This document shows, piece by piece, positions 1 through 10,795 of a DNA stretch of 64,000 bases. The DNA is from Acidimicrobiaceae bacterium (lineage in GTDB: Bacteria; Actinomycetota; Acidimicrobiia; Acidimicrobiales; Ilumatobacteraceae). A program made the translations under genes and the position numbers. Each line of letters begins with the position of its first letter. Position 1 is the first letter of the stretch. The notes under the pieces are model-generated. The model searched no databases and was not told the origin of the DNA. It was given only the letters and a program-made list of their open reading frames with translations. The stretch lies in contig BGOG01000007.1 in the NCBI GenBank assembly GCA_003569125.1, forward strand, positions 1 to 64,000, in the 5' to 3' direction.

Positions 1-207
1 CGCGAAATAATCGCCACGCCGTTCCATTGACCTTGACCAAAATGCGCCGACTCGTAGCCGAGAGCAGAAAACACCGAGGTCGGAAAGACCTCATTCTTCA
101 TTTTGGTTTCTGCATGCACAAAACGTCGGGCTTGTTCTCGCCAACCCATTGGGTCACTCGTTCGAGACGGGCTTCAACGAATTCACATTCCATGACGCGA
201 TCAGCAC
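1..207 (-). CDS. xthA: Exodeoxyribonuclease III (N-terminal part, runs off window start; two apparent frameshifts)
   Basis: Reverse-strand translation, joining frames, gives V-LIASWNVNSLK(A)RLERVTQWVGENKPDVLCMQ(E)TKMKNEVFPTSVFSALGYESAHFGQGQWNGVAIISR, the ExoIII N-terminal signature. GTG start at 207. Confidence 0.8.
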
Positions 208-261
208 GCCATTACCGTACTAAAATCACATGAGTGTGGCTTATTGTGAGATTTTCGATTA

Positions 262-1279
262 TCAGCGTTTCTTGTGTGGTGCTTTCTTTGAAACTGACTT
301 CGTTTGCTGGCGGCGACGCTTGGCTTTTTTGATCTGTGCAACGCGAGTAGTCGCCGTTCGATTCGGAGTCACGCTTCGTTGGGTTGATGCGCGAGCGGTT
401 CGCTGAGTGGATGCCGGTTCGACGCCGAATACCCCAAGTTCAACGCTTCGCCTAGACGGTGTGTAGCCAACTATCACCAAATTTAATGACGCCCCAAGTT
501 TGACGTGCTCGCGTGCACTACGCGGAACTGGATTAGCCATTAGTCGCATCGGCAAATAGCCCAACACTTCGCCAACTTTCACATACACACCATGAGACGC
601 ATAACTCTCAACAATGCCTTTGAGTTTCGTTCCCACCGGATTTTTTTCGACAAAATTCAAAAATGCGGTGAGTTCGTTGAGTTTCGGCGTCGGTTTTGAA
701 CCGGCACTCGGCTTGCTGCTTTGTGTAATTGGCTTCGATGAATTTGTCGCAACTTTTAATGTCGGAGGTGGAGTTTTTGGCACCGGCATCGGACGCGACG
801 GCGCGCGAACAGCCTTTGCGCGGCGCAGAGTTGCCGAACTTTCTCGTCCAGATTGTTTGCGCACCGGCAATCGCTGAATGAACACCCAACCAACATTCGG
901 CACAGGTTTGCCACCGATAAGTCGACCTTCATCGAACAACCATTTATATTGGTCATGAAATTCTTGATAACTGTCGTTTGACAAAACACTCGCTTTGACT
1001 TTGTCTGCAATCGTCAACACAAAGCCATCACCCCGACCAACAGCCCCCGCCGCGGAGCGACGAGTTCATTGTTGTTGATTGCGGCATCAAATTCTGCGCG
1101 TTCTTTTCGATCAACCCGATGACCAAATGTTGCATCAACTACGACTGTTATTTTCGTGTCTGGAAACTCATTCATAACGAGAGCACTGCCTCGTTAAGTT
1201 GCTTCAGGCTTGGCTCGGTACGGCCCTCGGTCGCCAGATTCGAACCGTCAACTACAACGTGAGTGAACGGCTTTACCAC
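262..1279 (-). CDS. NYN-domain (Zc3h12a-like) putative ribonuclease with C-terminal S1 RNA-binding domain (two apparent frameshifts)
   Basis: Joined frames: VVKPFTHVVVDGSNLATEGRTEPSLKQLNEAVLS / MNEFPDTKITVVVDATFGHRVDRKERAEFDAAINNNELVAP / AGAVGRGDGFVLTIADKVKASVLSNDSYQEFH... then S1-like GTKLKGIVESYASHGVYVKVGEVLGYLPMRLM. Frame breaks near 1178 and 1063. Confidence 0.75.
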
Positions 1280-1329
1280 GTCTCTATTCAACCACGCTCA
1301 GCAAGCTAGTAATACAAAGTATTCTGGCA

Positions 1330-2430
1330 TCAATGTTCATGCGTGTAATGGTCTGCCAGCAGGTCTCCACCAAAATCGTTTTCTAAATCGCGCCACACCG
1401 TATGGATGTGATTTGTTCCTCGTTGAGTGTTGTCGTATTCAACAAACAATCTTGTGCCTTGTACTCGGTAATAGTGAGGTTGACCCTTTTCTATTCACAC
1501 CCGCCCAGAGAAATGAAAGTTCTTGAATCTTGTCATCGCTAAGTTTTGCCCATTCACGGTCGGCAACATCATCCGAAATCCGGTTGAGATAAACCTTCAA
1601 AGTTCCTTTAAATCATCACGTTGCGAAATACTCAAATGGCTGCCGATAAACCCTTGGGTTGTGCGCGAAAACGAAACCTTACGAAGGTCGTCGGCCGTAA
1701 TTGATAATTCGGCGTCTGCCCGCATCTGTATCGCTTGCATTGCGTCACCCAATGCCCCATCAAACTGTTTTCGCCATATGTCCGACATTGGAAGTGCTGT
1801 GTCTCCTTCAACCAACGCGCTTCTATTCGCACCCACTATGTCAGTGGGCGGAACCTTGTTTACCACTGCGGTAAGACGCTGTTCGAGTGTTAGCGAATGT
1901 ATGAATCTCTTGCCAAGTCCTCTGCTGCCGCCAACGGCCTCAACAAATGTGGACCAAGCAGTACAGAATTCGCTGGGTCTGCTCCAAGAAAACATGGTGT
2001 TGTCGAAATTATTTCGCCAGCACTCAATGTGAAGTTCAGCGACACATGATGCCCGCCGAACCGCCAAGACCATAAACCAGTATCTCCTGGATTTCCAAAG
2101 AACGAGATCCAATACAACATCGGGATCTCTTCTCGCTCTCGCTCAAATTCAGCGACGAAACCCTCTAACCGATCAAGCACATTTTCTAGACCCATAATCG
2201 TGGAAACTGTGGTGTAACCACCCTCTGACAATGCAGTTGCCAATAACTTATGAACCATTCGATGCTGGCTTGATTCATCTCGGCGAGAGGCAACCCACAT
2301 GATTGGTAGGCGTGTAAAACCATTTCTTACGTTCGTTAAAATCAGCGAAGTTAAACATCGCTCGATCACGCTGAACCTCGTCAAAACTAGCGACCAGTTC
2401 TTTGGCCACATTAATCATGCTTGGTGTCAT
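1330..2430 (-). pseudogene. DUF3500 family protein, broken by about five single-base frameshifts
   Basis: Fragments in different frames give a continuous DUF3500-like protein: MTPSMINVAKELVASFDEVQRDRAMFNFADFNERKKWFYTPTNHVG / LPLAEMNQAS / RMVHKLLATALSEGGYTTVSTIMGLENVL...LRPLAAAEDLARD / IHSLTLEQR... / [37 protein letters not shown] / [50 protein letters not shown]. Confidence 0.75.
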
Positions 2431-2499
2431 TTTGATTTCTTTAGTTACCTGGTCGATTTAAACCGAAAATAACTTCTGGATCACATGAATCCCAAGTAT

Positions 2500-3611
2500 T
2501 CAAAATTGCGACTTCGAACCCACCCTCCGAGTTCGCTCTAAAAGATTTTTTGCGAGAGTAAGTTGAGAAGCTTGCCAAACATCAAGTGCCTCAGACAAAA
2601 CCTGATATTTTCAATTGCCTCGGCAAGCGCCCAACCATCGGCCGCCGCCTTAGCGGTACCTGCCGCGGCGTGAGGTCTCACGACGATACCCGCATCGCCG
2701 ATTAGGCATACTCGTCCAAAAGCCATCTGATCAATGTCGACATCATAAATTACTTGCACAAAAGGTTCGACTGTGGCGACAACAAGATCGCTCAGTAATT
2801 TTGGAAGACATCTGAGCGCCATTAACTTGACTTGCTCGACATTGTGCTTACTTACGAACCCTGGAGGAATTGAAACTTCACGTAACGCGCCGTACTTATC
2901 GGTCATTAGATTGTTAAATTCATCACCGTGCTGGTAGTTGCAATACCAAACGAAATTGATGAGTCGATTACCCGCCGTTACACGACCTTCGTGATCAGGA
3001 ATCGGATACACCAAAATGTGCGAATTCGGATATACAAAATAAGTGATCGCGTCACCCAAGCGTTCAATTATTTCACTTGATAATTCTGACTCAGGAACCA
3101 TCCCGCGCCAGGCGACATAACCCGCATATTGCGATTTGCTTGATGGCACCAACCTGTCACGCAAAAGTGAACCGATTCCGTCGGCGCCTACCAGAAGATC
3201 AGAGGTTATCGACCGACCATCCTTCAACGAGATTGATACGTCGTCGGATGACTGAGAAAAATCAACTACCTCGGAATCCAAGTGATACTGATCTGCTCCG
3301 AAGTGAGCAAGTGTCGAAGCGTAGACGGTATTCCATGAACTGAATCGGTATTGGTGTCTGGCGTCGTGAACCACTTTGCATTCTTTGTCTAAATAACGAA
3401 TGTGGTTGGTTTCAACCGATATCTTTTCTATATCCAATGCAGCGCGCGTTTGTAAATAACGATAGCTCGCGGGCAAAAAACCAATTCCGGCTCCGCGTTG
3501 CTCAAGACGAACCGCAGATCGCTCATATATCGAAACCTGATGACCCGCATCACGAAGCAGGCAGGCCGCCGTCAGACCACCGATCGATCCACCAACAATA
3601 GAAACCTTCAT
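2500..3611 (-). CDS. FAD-dependent monooxygenase (salicylate/kynurenine hydroxylase-like), C-terminal frameshift
   Basis: MKVSIVGGSIGGLTAACLLRDAGHQVSIYERS Rossmann FAD motif; LVGADGIGSLLRDRL and RVCLIGDAGIVVRPHAAAGTAKAAADGWALAEAIEN. After about 2610 the frame shifts to LSEALDVWQASQLTLAKNLLERTRRVGSKSQF*. Confidence 0.85.
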
Positions 3612-3814
3612 TGACCTACTACCAACATCCAAACGATGGGCACCTTGACAAATAAATAACATGTGCTGTCACGTCGGTGAGTCTACCCCTGGTCAAAATA
3701 GCTGATTTTTGCAAACTCTGAATTTTTGAACTAATCTGCAAATTAATGTGACTTAAATTAATACAGACTTTAAACACGTAAGGGCTCATAAAAGTTTCTA
3801 CAGGAGGACAAAAT

Positions 3815-4339
3815 ATGGCAATCAAGCTCGCTAAATTTCGCGACGTGGCAAACGGCTTGCAATCAGGTCAGTTTGCAATTGGGGACCGAACCACTGTCAG
3901 CTCGATCGCCGACATCGACCCAAAATACAAAATGTTGATGGACAAACCGTTTGCTTGTGTGATGGCGGTCATGGGCGCTGACGGTCGACCAAACCTTACC
4001 CCAATGTGGTTCGACTACGAAGGCGACAAAGTGTTGGTGAACGTTGCTTCACATCGCCCCAAGACAAAGTGGATTCGCAAAACACCCAAGATCACAATCG
4101 TCATTGTCAACCCAGCCAACATGTACCACTGGATGAGCATGAAGGTAACTGTGGAGCGTGAAATTTTAGAAGATGACGCCAAAGAAGGCGCGTGGGTGAC
4201 TTCTCAATTGAATCGCATCTGGAAGAAGTACGTCGGCCAAGGCGAAGAATACGGATTGCGTGACCCGTCAATCAATGAGCGACGAGTGCTGTTCGTCTGC
4301 AAGGTTGACAGCATCGCTACATTCGGCGAACCAGGCTGA
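3815..4339 (+). CDS. PPOX-class (pyridoxamine 5'-phosphate oxidase-like / F420-dependent) protein
   Basis: 174 aa, KPFACVMAVMGADGRPNLTPMWFDYEGDKVLVNVASHRPKTKWIRKTPK; preceded by an AGGAGG ribosome-binding site. Confidence 0.8.
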   Translation: MAIKLAKFRDVANGLQSGQFAIGDRTTVSSIADIDPKYKMLMDKPFACVMAVMGADGRPNLTPMWFDYEGDKVLVNVASHRPKTKWIRKTPKITIVIVNPANMYHWMSMKVTVEREILEDDAKEGAWVTSQLNRIWKKYVGQGEEYGLRDPSINERRVLFVCKVDSIATFGEPG

Positions 4340-4368
4340 GCTTTACAACTCTTTTATTAAATAAAGTT

Positions 4369-7300
4369 TTATCGCCAGTCGGCAAAGGTTTGTTCAAGCA
4401 GGCTGGCTAATTCTTGGTCATGGATCGTCTTTGATCCGGTTGCAGGACTTCCTGATTCAAAGCGGGCGACATGGCGCCAGTCAAAGCCTTTATTCTTGAT
4501 GCCCCAGACGATGTCGTCAACGAAGTGCCACGCTCCCATATTCTCCGGTTCTTCTTGCACCCACACAACCTGCTTTGCATTCGGATAGCGGGAGAGAATT
4601 TCATTTAGACCCGCAATTGGAAACGGATACAACTGCTCAACGCGAACCACTGCAACAAATGCATTTCGCTTGTTGCGCTCAGCCATAACATCCCAAGCAA
4701 CTTTCCCAGTGCATAAAACTATTCGAGTAATGCTTTCTCTGTCGCTCACTGCGGGATCATCAAGAATCTCTTGAAAGCATCCAGAAGTTAATTCGTTGAG
4801 CGTTGACCGGCTCTCTTTCATTCGAAGTGGTTGCTTTGGGGTCATCACAACGAGTGGTTTTCGGAACTCACGGCGCACTTGCCGACGCAACATATGAAAA
4901 TACTGTGCGGACGTTGTCGGATAACAAACTTGAATGTTGTCTTCCGCGCACAACTGCAAGAATCGCTCGAGCCGTGCCGAGGAGTGTTCAGGTCCTTGCC
5001 CCTCATATCCATGCGGAAGCAGCATCACCAAACCATTTTGCTGTCCCCACTTATCTTCGGCTGCGACAATGTATTGATCAATCACGATCTGAGCGCCGTT
5101 TACGAAGTCTCCAAACTGTGCCTCCCACATCACCAATGCATCAGCGTTGGAGTGCGCATATCCGTATTCAAATCCGAGAGCCGCATATTCAGAAAGCAAA
5201 GAGTCATAAACCCAAAATCGAGCCTTGCCGTTCGGCAAAGTATTGATTGGAACCCAGCGCTCTTCATTGTTGTAATCAACCAGCGTTGAATGGCGCTGAC
5301 TAAAAGTGCCACGACGAGCATCTTCGCCCATGAGTCGCACCGGCGTCCCCTCGACCACAAGTGATCCAAAAGCCAGAGCTTCGGCCGTCGCCCAATCAAC
5401 ATCTTGTTGTGACTTGTAAAGTTGGGCGCGAAGGGCAAACTGTCTGACGAGTTTTGGATGCGCAGTAAAGTCGGGCGGGTAGGCCGACAAGTGATTAAAA
5501 ATGCCATCAAGAATTGAACGCTCAACGCCAGTCTCAACGTGTGGAACAACACCAATTGGATCTGGCGGTGGTGGCACTTTTATTGGAGCCGGCTTGGCGG
5601 CACGAGCCGCATCAAGCGCTCCTTGCAATTTGCCCTGATAGTCAGAGAGTGCTCGCTCTGCCTCGTCAAGGGTGATGTCCCCGCGTTTAACGAGGGTCTC
5701 GACATAAAGTTTGCGCACGCTTCGACGTTCGGCGATTGCTTTGTACATCAAAGGCTGGGTGTAACTCGGATCGTCGCCCTCGTTGTGCCCATGTCGGCGA
5801 TAACAAATCATGTCGATTACGACGTCTTTGTGAAACTGCTGACGGTATTCGAATGCAAGTTGTGCAACTCGTACGCAGGCTTCCGGGTCATCGCCATTGA
5901 CATGAAAGATTGGTGCCTGAACTGTCTTGGCAACATCGCTCGGATACTTTGACGAGCGCGCATATTGTGGTGAAGTAGTAAAACCAATTTGGTTGTTGAC
6001 GATGATGTGTACCGTTCCACCGACGCGATATCCGCTGGTGTCGCTCATCGCAAAAGCCTCCGCGACGATTCCTTGTCCGGCGAATGCTGCGTCCCCGTGC
6101 AATAAAAGTGGCAAGACGCTATAAGAAAGCGGAGGATCAATTCTGTCTTGAGCAGATCTAACCATGCCCAGCACAATTGGTCCAACAGTTTCTAGATGGC
6201 TCGGATTCGCGGACAACTCAATCGGTAACAAACCGCCTTTAGGCGAAGTGAAAACACCGACGCTTCCAAGGTGATATTTGACGTCGCCAGACCCTTGTAC
6301 CGAAGATGGATCAATGTGATCTTCAAACTCCTCAAAAATTTCTTCTAAGTCTTTGCCCATAATGTTCGCCAATACGTTCAGGCGACCACGATGCATTGCT
6401 CCCATCACCGCTGAATGCATTTTGCTGTCTGCTGCTGACGAAAGAATTACATCAAGCATTGGAACCAGCGACTCAGCACCTTCGAGCCCGAATCGCTTAG
6501 TGCCAACATATTTAGTAGCGAGAAACCGCTCGAATGCTTCGGCTGCATTCAGCCGCTCCAGCACGCGACGCTGATCAACAACATATTCACCCACGCCGTG
6601 GCCTTCAAACCGCTCTTGAATCCACCGTTGTTCTTCGGTCGAGTGAATATGCATGTACTCAATGCCGATAGTTCGGCAATATGCATCTCGCAACACGCCC
6701 AGCAACTCACCCAAAGTCGAACGGTTCACACCACCAACGCCGCCCGTCAAGAACTCTCGGTCCAGATCCCAAAGTGTCAGACCATATGTTGCGGGGTCTA
6801 ATTCGCGCGGCATTTCGGGCGCACGCCAGTGCAACGGATCAAGATCAGCGATCAAATGCCCGCGCACGCGGTGCACCCGAATCAGCGTTGCGATTTGCAT
6901 TTGCTTTTCGAGCAACGCATCTTCGCTGTCGAGCGAATTTGAGTCTTCGCGCCACTGCACTGCTTGATATGGCACACCCAAACTGCTGAATACATCGGCA
7001 TAAAAATTATGCTCGCCAATTAAAAGTTCATGCACATATTTCAGAAACATTCCACTCTCGGCACCTTGAATAATTCGGTGGTCATATGTACTAGTGAGAG
7101 TCACAACTTTCGACACGCCAAGTCGCCCGAGCGTGCGCTCGTCGCTGCCTTGAAACTCGGCTGGATAATCAATCGTGCCAACACCGACGATCACTCCTTG
7201 CCCGACCATCAACCTCGGTACGGATTGTTGCGTGCCGATCGTGCCCGGGTTGGTCAGACTTATGTTCGCACCTTTAAAATCTTCGAGAGTTAATTTATTG

Positions 7301-8109
7301 GCGCGAACTTTACGAATAATGTCTTCGTATGCCAGCAAAAACCCCGCGAAATCGAGAGTGCCGGCGTTACGCAAGACAGGCACGACCAAACTTCGTTGCC
7401 CATTGCCTTTATCGACATCTACGGCCAATCCCATATTCACATGGTTGAATCTTTGAATTTGAGGCTTGCCGTGTTCGTCGACTGAAAAAGCATGTTTCAT
7501 ATTCGGCACCGAATCGGCGATCGCTCGCACGATGGCATACCCGATCAAATGCGTGAAACTGATTTTGCTCTCGCCACTTCGACCGCGATAGCCGTTGATT
7601 ACTTTTCGATTAACTTCGAGAAGTTTTGCCGGCACTTGGCGCACGCTGGTTGCAGTTGGCACTTCAAGGCTCGACTGCATATTCGCGGCGATGACCGCCG
7701 AGACACCGCGCAGCGGTTCTGGTTCAACAACTTCAAGCGGAGTTAATTCAACTTGCGGTTTAGCCTGAGGCCGTTGCGCCAGCGCTGGCTGTGTAGAAGC
7801 AACAACTGATGAGATTTTTTGCGACGACTCGTCTTGCACGGTCGCAATTGCTGATGCTGACTGCTTATCCGCCAAAAGCAAACGCGCCGAAGTTGCGACG
7901 GGTGCGTCGTAATCTAACGATTCAAAAGCTGGCCGAACTAACTCGCCAGTCGGATCAGTTTTTGGTGATCCGACTGGCTTGTAGTCACTAAAAAAATCTC
8001 TCCATGCCAAAGACAGAGTTTCGGGTTCGTCGCGAAATCTCTCGTACATCTCCTCTACTAACCAGGAGTTTGCACCAAAGTCGTCGGATCCGGACCTTTC
8101 AACCATCAA
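4369..8109 (-). CDS. kgd: Multifunctional 2-oxoglutarate decarboxylase / dehydrogenase E1 fused to dihydrolipoyl succinyltransferase-like E2 catalytic domain
   Basis: 1246 aa; N-terminal NSWLVEEMYERFRDEPETLSLAWRDFF, E2-like KISFTHLIGYAIVRAIADSVPNMKHAF...STYDHRIIQGAESGMFLKYVHELL, E1 AMHRGRLNVLANIMGK and SANPSHLETVGPIVLGMVRSAQD. Confidence 0.97.
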   Translation of the reverse strand: MMVERSGSDDFGANSWLVEEMYERFRDEPETLSLAWRDFFSDYKPVGSPKTDPTGELVRPAFESLDYDAPVATSARLLLADKQSASAIATVQDESSQKISSVVASTQPALAQRPQAKPQVELTPLEVVEPEPLRGVSAVIAANMQSSLEVPTATSVRQVPAKLLEVNRKVINGYRGRSGESKISFTHLIGYAIVRAIADSVPNMKHAFSVDEHGKPQIQRFNHVNMGLAVDVDKGNGQRSLVVPVLRNAGTLDFAGFLLAYEDIIRKVRANKLTLEDFKGANISLTNPGTIGTQQSVPRLMVGQGVIVGVGTIDYPAEFQGSDERTLGRLGVSKVVTLTSTYDHRIIQGAESGMFLKYVHELLIGEHNFYADVFSSLGVPYQAVQWREDSNSLDSEDALLEKQMQIATLIRVHRVRGHLIADLDPLHWRAPEMPRELDPATYGLTLWDLDREFLTGGVGGVNRSTLGELLGVLRDAYCRTIGIEYMHIHSTEEQRWIQERFEGHGVGEYVVDQRRVLERLNAAEAFERFLATKYVGTKRFGLEGAESLVPMLDVILSSAADSKMHSAVMGAMHRGRLNVLANIMGKDLEEIFEEFEDHIDPSSVQGSGDVKYHLGSVGVFTSPKGGLLPIELSANPSHLETVGPIVLGMVRSAQDRIDPPLSYSVLPLLLHGDAAFAGQGIVAEAFAMSDTSGYRVGGTVHIIVNNQIGFTTSPQYARSSKYPSDVAKTVQAPIFHVNGDDPEACVRVAQLAFEYRQQFHKDVVIDMICYRRHGHNEGDDPSYTQPLMYKAIAERRSVRKLYVETLVKRGDITLDEAERALSDYQGKLQGALDAARAAKPAPIKVPPPPDPIGVVPHVETGVERSILDGIFNHLSAYPPDFTAHPKLVRQFALRAQLYKSQQDVDWATAEALAFGSLVVEGTPVRLMGEDARRGTFSQRHSTLVDYNNEERWVPINTLPNGKARFWVYDSLLSEYAALGFEYGYAHSNADALVMWEAQFGDFVNGAQIVIDQYIVAAEDKWGQQNGLVMLLPHGYEGQGPEHSSARLERFLQLCAEDNIQVCYPTTSAQYFHMLRRQVRREFRKPLVVMTPKQPLRMKESRSTLNELTSGCFQEILDDPAVSDRESITRIVLCTGKVAWDVMAERNKRNAFVAVVRVEQLYPFPIAGLNEILSRYPNAKQVVWVQEEPENMGAWHFVDDIVWGIKNKGFDWRHVARFESGSPATGSKTIHDQELASLLEQTFADWR
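7945..7978. repeat. Perfect 13-bp inverted repeat (8-nt loop) inside the kgd coding sequence
   Basis: GCCAGTCGGATCA gtttttgg TGATCCGACTGGC; the arms are exact reverse complements, 132-165 nt downstream of the kgd start. Confidence 0.9.
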
Positions 8110-8127
8110 CTACATCGTAACGATTTA

Positions 8128-8862
8128 TTATTTGAGTAGAACCTCTGATGCGATCCAAAGCACGAGCCATAAGACACCGGCTGTGATCATCGCGTTCTTA
8201 TGCGACTCATATGGCCATAGCAACTTGTTCGTCGCAGCAGTGCCACCAAGCATGCCAAGAGCGTTTAGTTGCAAGATTGCACCAAGCACAACACCGATAA
8301 TCAACAAAGTTACGGCGTTGCTCTGAGTTGCATCACCAAAAGCCGAACCATAGAAGTGAGCCGGTCCGACCATGAACCACAACATTGAGAACGAGAAAAT
8401 AAAGTTCTGACGCGAAGCAAGCAATGCTTTTCGACCAGCACCAGCAGCGGCTGGGTCAGCAGCAGCGCCACCCAAAACATTCACAGCATTGGCGAGAACA
8501 ACTTTTTGGTTCTTCCAAATAACCATCCACACATTGGCAGCCATCAAGATGCCATAAATCATGCCAAGTGAAATCGTCATGTTGTGCGCATAATTTTGTA
8601 GCCAGTAGTCCTTCACAAGACCGGTGATCAGCAAACCCGTTACCAAAGTTGCAACCGCTGCCCATCGAAACCACCACAACGCACGACGCGCAACTTTGTC
8701 AAGGGTCAACATCCGTGCTTTACCTTCATCACCATAAGCAGCAAGCGCCGGGACCTGCACAAGATTGAAGTAGTACAACAAACCAATCCAGGTAATACCC
8801 ACGGCAATGTGCAAGTACCTGAACAAAAAATTTCCAATGTAAGCCTGAGTTAATAACTGCAT
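8128..8862 (-). CDS. Urate hydroxylase PuuD-like multi-pass membrane protein
   Basis: 244 aa, FRYLHIAVGITWIGLLYYFNLVQVPALAAY plus several hydrophobic helices. Confidence 0.65.
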   Translation of the reverse strand: MQLLTQAYIGNFLFRYLHIAVGITWIGLLYYFNLVQVPALAAYGDEGKARMLTLDKVARRALWWFRWAAVATLVTGLLITGLVKDYWLQNYAHNMTISLGMIYGILMAANVWMVIWKNQKVVLANAVNVLGGAAADPAAAGAGRKALLASRQNFIFSFSMLWFMVGPAHFYGSAFGDATQSNAVTLLIIGVVLGAILQLNALGMLGGTAATNKLLWPYESHKNAMITAGVLWLVLWIASEVLLK

Positions 8863-9100
8863 GATTTCTCCCTTTTCATTTCATCTAATTTTTAAAACTC
8901 ATAAATTTAATAGCTAAATTACTAGGCACGCAAAAACTAGCACGACCAAGCAGGTGGCAAGCCTTCATCAAAGTAATTTCACGAAAATACGACGATCTCA
9001 TGATCTCGCGCAGTAACTCGGGTAGCGAATCTCTTATATTAAAATGACCCGCAGCGCAAAGAAACCTGCCAGACCGATCGCCTAGTAGTTTATAAGTCTT

Positions 9101-10780
9101 ATGGCGGCTGAATTTATTTACACTTGTTACAAACTGGCGCGTTTCTATCCGCCAGATCGCACGGTGCTCGAGAACATTTCTTTGTCGTTCTACCCGGGAG
9201 CCAAGATCGGCGTTCTCGGATCAAACGGAAGCGGCAAATCAAGTTTGCTGAAAATCATGGCTGGTCTCGACGACGAATTCACCGGCGAAGCGCGTTTGAC
9301 ACCAGGTTTTTCAGTTGGCCTGCTTGAGCAAGAACCGAAACTCGACCCAACAAAAGATGTGCTCGGCAACGTCATGGACGGTGTCGCTCCGATTCGCGAT
9401 CTTTTGACCGAATACGAAAAAGTCACCGCGATGTGGGCTGAGCCGGACGCCGACTTCGACAAAGTTGGAGCACTGCAGGCAAAACTTGAAGCAAGAATTA
9501 ATGCAGTCGATGCATGGAGTCTTGAACGCAATGTTGAGATCGCAATGGATGCATTGCGTTGCCCGCCCAATGAAAGCGATGTCACGAAACTCTCAGGCGG
9601 CGAAAGACGTCGTGTGGCGTTGTGCCGCTTGTTGCTCAGCCGACCCGACTTGTTGTTGCTCGATGAACCGACCAACCACCTCGACGCAGAAAGCGTCGAC
9701 TGGCTTGAAAGATTTTTGCAAGAGTATTCGGGCACTGTGGTCGCAATCACCCACGACCGTTATTTCTTGGACAACGTCGCGAAATGGATTCTTGAATTGG
9801 ACCGCGGCAAGGGCATTCCGTTTGAGGGCAATTACACAAGTTGGCTAGAACAAAAACAAGAACGACTTGGACGCGAAGAAAAAGCCAACGAAACTCGGCG
9901 ACGCACGCTGCAACGCGAACTCGACTGGGTACGCATGGCACCAAAGGCTCGTCAGTCAAAAGGCAAGGCACGTCTTGCCGCCTACGACAAGTTGCACGCA
10001 GAAGCCCAAGCGGCCGAACGCGACGACAACAAACTAGAAATTGCGATTCCACCAGGGCCTCGATTGGGCGATGTAGTCATCGAAATAAAAAATCTTTCAA
10101 AGGGATACGGTGACCGATTGCTGATTGAAGATCTCACATTCAACTTGCCACCAGCCGGAATTGTCGGCATCATCGGCGCAAACGGTGCGGGTAAGACGAC
10201 TTTGTTTCGCATGATCACCGGCCAAGAGAGCCCCGATTCGGGCACCGTTACGGTTGGCGACACGGTGTCGTTGAGTTACGTAGACCAAAGTCGCGACACG
10301 CTAAATGCAGACGCTTCGGTCTACGAAGAAATTACTGCGGGTGTCGAAGTGATGAAAGTCGGCAACCGAGAAATCAATGGTCGTGCATATGTCGCAAGTT
10401 TCAACTTCAAGGGCAGCGACCAGCAAAAGCGTGTCGGAGATCTCTCTGGTGGCGAGCGAAACCGCGTGCACTTGGCCAAACTTTTGAAAAATGCGGGCAA
10501 CGTGTTGCTGCTTGACGAGCCAACTAATGATTTAGATATTGATACTTTGCGTGCGCTCGAAACTGCTCTGGAAAGTTTTCCGGGTTGCGTCGTCGTGATT
10601 AGTCACGATCGTTGGTTTTTAGATCGTATTGCAACACATGTTTTGGCTTTCGAAGGCGACAGTCAAGTTCGTTGGTTCGAGGGTAACTTTTCTGATTACG
10701 AAGTTTGGCGCAAAAAAGAACTCGGAATCTCTGCTGACCAGCCGAAGAGAATTAAATACAAGCCTCTCTCAAGAAAATAA
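9101..10780 (+). CDS. ettA: Energy-dependent translational throttle protein EttA (ABC-F ATPase)
   Basis: 559 aa with two ABC domains (GSNGSGKSSLLK, LSGGERRRVALCRLLL, GANGAGKTTLFRMI, LSGGERNRVHLAKLL) and LDEPTNHLDAESVDWLERFL. Confidence 0.96.
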   Translation: MAAEFIYTCYKLARFYPPDRTVLENISLSFYPGAKIGVLGSNGSGKSSLLKIMAGLDDEFTGEARLTPGFSVGLLEQEPKLDPTKDVLGNVMDGVAPIRDLLTEYEKVTAMWAEPDADFDKVGALQAKLEARINAVDAWSLERNVEIAMDALRCPPNESDVTKLSGGERRRVALCRLLLSRPDLLLLDEPTNHLDAESVDWLERFLQEYSGTVVAITHDRYFLDNVAKWILELDRGKGIPFEGNYTSWLEQKQERLGREEKANETRRRTLQRELDWVRMAPKARQSKGKARLAAYDKLHAEAQAAERDDNKLEIAIPPGPRLGDVVIEIKNLSKGYGDRLLIEDLTFNLPPAGIVGIIGANGAGKTTLFRMITGQESPDSGTVTVGDTVSLSYVDQSRDTLNADASVYEEITAGVEVMKVGNREINGRAYVASFNFKGSDQQKRVGDLSGGERNRVHLAKLLKNAGNVLLLDEPTNDLDIDTLRALETALESFPGCVVVISHDRWFLDRIATHVLAFEGDSQVRWFEGNFSDYEVWRKKELGISADQPKRIKYKPLSRK

Positions 10781-10795
10781 CTTGCGCAAAAACAA

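Noticed and set aside
4803-7991. Many plus-strand ORFs (65-152 aa) opposite kgd
   Set aside because: Antisense open frames inside a clearly coding, well-conserved kgd gene; no recognisable domains.
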